From positions 14,401,207 through 14,465,206 of the forward strand of contig NC_064769.1 of NCBI RefSeq assembly GCF_011397635.1: a DNA stretch of 64,000 nt, given 5' to 3'. The position numbers and the translations under genes were made by a program. Positions 60,577-64,000 of this stretch are shown piece after piece; within the stretch, counting starts at the first letter, position 1; the number at the start of each line of letters is the position of its first letter. The notes under the pieces are model-generated. The model was given only the letters and a program-made list of their open reading frames with translations. It was not told the DNA's origin and ran no database searches. Origin of the DNA: Epinephelus fuscoguttatus (Eukaryota > Chordata > Actinopteri > Perciformes > Serranidae).

Positions 60577-63462
60577 GTATATATACATATATCTGTGTGT
60601 GTATGCACTTTACTTATATACCACGTTCAGGATAGATTCATTTCATCTGGCTTTACAATACCTCATGGGGGATTCTGACGTAATCATCATCATTAAGCAT
60701 CATTATGTGTATGCCAGATCCACGTGTAATATCACAGTAGGACTGCTGTACATCAAATGACAGCAGATGTCAGTACTCCTAAATGAGCTGTTAAACGGGG
60801 CTTCGTGTGATCGGCCTTTTGGCGAAGCAATCCGCCTGAAAAATTCGACACATTCACGGGGCTTCATCACACCATCACTACTGCTCTCTCCTCCAGCTCG
60901 CTCATACACACACCAGCACGCGCACTCACACAGCTCTCATCCCCGTCACACTTGCACCCCGCACCCCTGCCTATACTCATTCAATTCCAAACATGCCATT
61001 ATAACAGAACATTTACTGCAGGGTCACTACAATATCATAACATGGTTTAGATTCCTAAATAGATATTCACCTCATCGCTAGATAGGCCTACTCCTGAAAA
61101 ACTTGAAAAACTCGTGGATGATGCCATCTCTGTCTGTGTAAGGCTTTCTGTCCTACGAGGCCACCGTCACTTACCCGACGGGAGGGGTGAGCGAGTGAGT
61201 GCGAGTGAGCCCTGCAATCTAGAATTTGACCGCTGATGTCATTGTTACACACCATTTTTACACACTGAGGCTTTAAATTAGCTATATGGACCAAAATTGT
61301 TTTCTTGTTCAAGGCTGTAAACATTTCCGCTGTAAAGTTGGGCATGAAAACGAGGGAATATGGGGATTCACTCGCTTCTGAAGCCAGCCTCAAGTGGCCA
61401 TGCGAGAAACTGCAGTTTTTGGCACTCAGATGTTTGCTTCATTTTTTAGCTCTGGAGGTTGCCGCTTGGTTTCCGTACCTGACACAAGAACTGTTGTGAA
61501 CAGCATGATGATGTTTAAAACATTACATTTTAGGTGTACATGTAGTTGTTGAAAATTAGCAATAGCTATGAATTCTCTGTGCAACACATCAGTCTCATAC
61601 TCTGTATTGGTGTGTCTGCGTCACTATTTCTTTTTTTTAAACGTTCAAACAGTACTAGTAGCCTGACACCAGGCAGACAAAGGCAAACAATCAAGAAAAA
61701 ACTTGAAGATATTTACTGGCGTCATCTCATATCGATTGAAGGCCCCTGAATCGATACAAATTAAAAGCATATGATGGCAGACTCTGTGATATCGGCAAAT
61801 ATCCTGTCATATTGTCTAAAGAATCAATATAATATGGTATCAACCCCATCATATGAGTGCATACACAAGAATTGATTCGTGCCACATATAGTTTGAAGAT
61901 TTAAAGTGCATTTTATGACATTGTTCTGCTGTAGATATAGTTAAAACACACCTGGACAACATTGATGACTGCAAATCCATTCACAGCCGTGAACAACTTA
62001 TTCGACAGGAGAGAAACCAAAGAGGCAAATCAAAAAACAATCACAAAATGTTGTAAAGGATGCTACAACAAACTAATATTTGTACCACATTGTCTTTGTC
62101 TACCAGGCTGTGTGGTTCACTACATCACAAGGCCTCGACGGTCCAGTGTACGGTGCTGCCGACCAGTGGAATGGAGTTGGAATCTTCTTTGACTCTTTTG
62201 ACAATGACGGGAAGGTTGGTGTTTATTGATTAGACATAACTATCAATGATTGTATGTTTCCAGCAGTGGTCAGCATCATACCTATTAGTTTTGGGTCATT
62301 TTGGTGGTTAAAAAACGTGAAAACATATATACATGTCTTCTTTTCTCTTTTGTTGAAACCTGTGAGGTTTTAATTTGTTTACATGTTTGTGTTAATTTAA
62401 ATACTTTTACATGTTTGTTCTTTTATCTATATGTTTTACAAGTAGATAAATGGATCACTCTCATATAAAAACAAATATTATAATAGTATAAAACAATATT
62501 TATTTCAGGTATGGGATTGACATTTGTGAATGAGATTACCTAAAATCAGAGCCACCTTTGGGCTTCAGATGAAAAATAGGATTAATGTGTTTCCTTGTTT
62601 TCTTCCATCTTTATTCCAGAAAAATAACCCTGCCATAGTTATTGTGGGAAACAATGGAAACCTTGTTTATGACCATCAGAAGTAAGTAAACATTTCTTTT
62701 GCTTTGCTCTGATGTCATCACCAACTCAAATTTTAACAACTTAAAGGAGATTAGGAAATATGATTATATTTGCTTGGAAAGTAAATAATCCTCTATCTTT
62801 CCTAATCTCTGCGGGCCGGTGAAAGCTTTAAATCACTTTTTCAATGCCATTTCAGTCTGTCTTAGAATTTCACACTGTTTACTGGTCCACAACAAGTGTT
62901 TACAAAAACATACATGGGCATTAATGTTATTCACTTATTTAATAAGCTCTAATCACACTGTATTTTCCCTGCTCATGTGTAGTGTTCATGTAGCGTGCAG
63001 AGCTGTGTATAGATGAATGTAATGGTTATATTTTTTGTTGTTTTTGATCCAGTGACGGCACCACACAAGCTCTCGGCACATGTTTACGAGACTTCCGCAA
63101 CAAACCCTATCCTGTCAGAGCCAAAATAACGTACTACAAGAAGACGCTGACGGTAGGAGAAACATTAATTAACACAAGTTATTACCTGCATATATGAAAC
63201 TGTATATGAAGAGAAAAATACGCTTCTACCTCATTAACAACATCGTGTCACTGATGTCATAAAACGCATCATGTCTGATGATCAGCGCAGTCAGTGGTTT
63301 TTAGTTTAGCTGCATCACTTGTTCATGTTCCTCCTCAGGTGATGATCAACAATGGTTTCACTCCAGACAAAGAGGACTTTGAGTTCTGCACAAAGGTAGA
63401 CAACATGATCATTCCCAGCGAAGGCTTCTTTGGCATTTCAGCTGCCACTGGAGGTTTAGCAG
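56997..63462 (+). CDS. lman1: Lectin, mannose-binding 1 (ERGIC-53), N-terminal part; gene runs off the window
   Basis: Join 56997-57216, 58549-58703, 62107-62214, 62620-62681, 63053-63152, 63339-63462; phases agree and give residues 1-256 of an expected 500 or so. Seen: signal peptide (about 1-31), then the L-type lectin domain from RRFEYKYSFKGPHL. From human ERGIC-53 numbering (offset +2) the sugar and calcium ligands are all present: D123, D154, F156, N158, N163, N164, H180, D183 and the G253-G254-L255 loop; C192 and C232 fit the domain disulfide. Known of the family: a type I membrane hexamer cycling between ER and Golgi that, with MCFD2, exports factors V and VIII and other glycoproteins. 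The coiled-coil stalk, membrane segment and KKFF-type tail lie downstream and are not visible. The last visible donor is TTAGCAG|GTATTA. Confidence 0.96.
57217..58548 (+). other. lman1 intron 1
   Basis: GA microsatellite inside; otherwise no feature. Confidence 0.5.
57810..57842. repeat. (GA)n microsatellite in lman1 intron 1
   Basis: About 16 GA units. Confidence 0.9.
58549..58703 (+). CDS. lman1: lman1 coding exon 2
   Basis: 155 bp, residues 74-125: NAIPSADQVRITPSLRSQRG, then FRVSGRGRMGADGL, with D123 of the sugar site. Acceptor TTTCTATCCCAG, donor TTG|GTAAGG. Confidence 0.96.
59440..59600. repeat. Dispersed repeat (family I) in lman1 intron 2
   Basis: TTTGTGGAGTCCCGTTTTGA, GCCTTGAGTTTGGCATTT and CCAGAAATGACCATATATGG are blocks I recognise from a widespread fish repeat. 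Only one copy is in the window. Confidence 0.45.
59695..61250. mobile_element. Cluster of hAT-like element ends in lman1 intron 2
   Basis: TAGGGATGCACCGAAATG at 59695 and TGTTGTCACGGTACCAAAA near 59819 are left ends typical of fish hAT-type elements, adjacent to each other. The matching right ends were not found, so limits are unknown. A CA repeat (60539-60567) followed by TA/TG alternation lies inside. Confidence 0.4.
60539..60600. repeat. (CA)n then TA/TG alternating microsatellite
   Basis: About 14 CA units, then ATATATATGTATATATAC-like sequence, then TGTGTGTG, within lman1 intron 2. Confidence 0.9.
61305..61480. repeat. Family H repeat, copy 2, in lman1 intron 2
   Basis: GAAGCCAGCCTCAAGTGGCC, GAAACTGCAGTTTTTGGCAC and CTGGAGGTTGCCGCTTGG match copy 1. 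Confidence 0.6.
62107..62214 (+). CDS. lman1: lman1 coding exon 3 (metal-site exon)
   Basis: 108 bp, phase 0-0, residues 126-161: AVWFTTSQGLDGPVYG, then WNGVGIFFDSFDNDGK, which carries the calcium ligands D154, F156 and N158. The donor GAAG|GTTGGT is weaker than usual. Confidence 0.95.
62620..62681 (+). CDS. lman1: lman1 coding exon 4
   Basis: 62 bp encoding KNNPAIVIVGNNGNLVYDHQ, with N163, N164 and H180 of the ligand site. Acceptor TTTATTCCAG, donor CAGAA|GTAAGT, phase 2. Confidence 0.95.
63053..63152 (+). CDS. lman1: lman1 coding exon 5
   Basis: 100 bp encoding the N182-D183-G loop, ALGTCLRDFRNKPYPVRAK and a following strand. C192 is the first cysteine of the lectin-domain disulfide. Acceptor TTTTTGATCCAG, donor ACG|GTAGGA. 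Confidence 0.95.
63339..63462 (+). CDS. lman1: lman1 coding exon 6 (last exon in window)
   Basis: 124 bp: VMINNGFTPDKEDFEFC, then MIIPSEGFFGISAATGGLA with the G253-G254-L255 sugar loop. Ends in phase 1 at GCAG|GTATTA. The next exon lies beyond the window. Confidence 0.95.
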
Positions 63463-63512
63463 GTATTATTATTATTGTTATAATATTTTATATTTTGTGT
63501 TTAAAAAAACCT

Positions 63513-64000
63513 TTAAAGGGACAGTGAATTGCAGAGTGTTGGAGCCATCAGCTGTACAGATGTCTACCTTCTCTCCAATATAATGGAATATAATGTAATG
63601 GAACTAGATGGCACTCAGCTTGTGGTGCTCAAAGTACCCCAAAAAAATCTGAAAAACTCAACAGCAATGTCTCTTTCCAGAAATCATGACCCAGTTACTC
63701 AAGATAATCCACAGACCTTGTTGTGAGCAGTTTCATGTAGGAACTATTTTCTTTCTACTGAACTACACCCACCAACCATATCACAGTGCAGAAGGAAGTG
63801 TGCATCTACTCATGGACAAGAGGCTCTTGCTTGTGACTGCATGAGATGTAAACATTAATTTTAAAACAAAATGTCTTCCTTGGTTCAGCTGTTACATTAG
63901 CTAGCCCAGTGTTGCTAGGTGAGCTAGCAGTAGATGCACACTTCCGTCTGTGCTGTGATACTGTTGGTGGCTGTAGTTCGGTAGAAAGAAAATAGTTCCT
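63513..64000. mobile_element. Fold-back TTAA-flanked element, copy 2 (cut by window end)
   Basis: Starts TTAA AGGGACAG and then follows the same sequence as the element at 158 (GATGTCTACCTTCTCTCC, then TAGATGGCACTCAGCTTG). About 80 bp after the first 8 bases of the end are deleted. The second, inverted half starts near 63905 and runs off the window. Lies in lman1 intron 6. Confidence 0.75.

Larger units (their letters stand above)
62215..63338 (+). other. lman1 introns 3 to 5 (minus exons 4 and 5)
   Basis: Introns of 405, 371 and 186 bp, AT-rich, no repeats recognised. Confidence 0.5.

Noticed and set aside
1..64000. Endogenous retrovirus or viral insertion
   Set aside because: No LTR pair, gag, pol-type aspartic protease or env-like frame was seen; the only polymerase remnants are of non-LTR type.

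Overview
The window reads as a ray-finned fish nuclear genome, probably a percomorph. The evidence is short GT-AG exons in long AT-rich introns, many CA, GT, GATA and GA microsatellites, and dispersed repeats that I recognise by pattern as common in spiny-rayed fish (short TTAA-flanked elements with terminal inverted repeats, a retroposon ending in ATGG-type repeats, LINE 3' ends, hAT-like ends). Species cannot be decided from this alone. No prokaryotic feature, CRISPR array, rRNA or intact viral gene was seen.

Two genes are supported, both on the + strand. ccbe1 (collagen and calcium-binding EGF domains 1) is complete in 11 coding exons from 5296 to 45076. The exons join in phase to 402 residues, close to the roughly 406 of the human protein. 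Intron 1 is only 84 bp, intron 2 is about 27.6 kb, and the other nine exons lie between 33150 and 45076. lman1 (ERGIC-53) starts at 56997. Its first six coding exons (256 residues: signal peptide and nearly all of the L-type lectin domain) are present and the rest lies beyond the window. The same-strand order ccbe1 then lman1 is also the human order on chromosome 18q. The two genes are neighbours but act separately: CCBE1 is a secreted matrix protein that helps ADAMTS3 activate VEGF-C in lymphangiogenesis, and LMAN1 is an ER-to-Golgi cargo receptor for glycoproteins such as coagulation factors V and VIII.

Layout: 1-4800 is 5' flank with a long fold-back element (158-926). 4800-5295 is the ccbe1 promoter and 5' UTR. 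5565-33149 is the giant intron with several nested repeats. 33150-45076 holds the remaining ccbe1 exons with LINE, retroposon and short inverted-repeat insertions in the introns. 45077-56996 is intergenic, with two blocks that look like conserved non-coding DNA (about 48480-50100 and 52850-53330), a composite TTAA element, and a LINE end with a retroposon inserted in it. 56880-64000 is lman1, whose intron 2 is full of repeats and whose intron 6 starts with a second copy of the fold-back element found at the window's left edge.

No wholly new molecular system is visible. The points most worth a second look are a retroposon insertion that duplicated a likely branch site just upstream of ccbe1 exon 4, tandem in-frame acceptors at exon 6, a CA repeat beside the symmetric 36-bp exon 10, a two-codon upstream ORF overlapping the ccbe1 start, stress-element-like sites at the lman1 promoter, and the two candidate conserved non-coding blocks.
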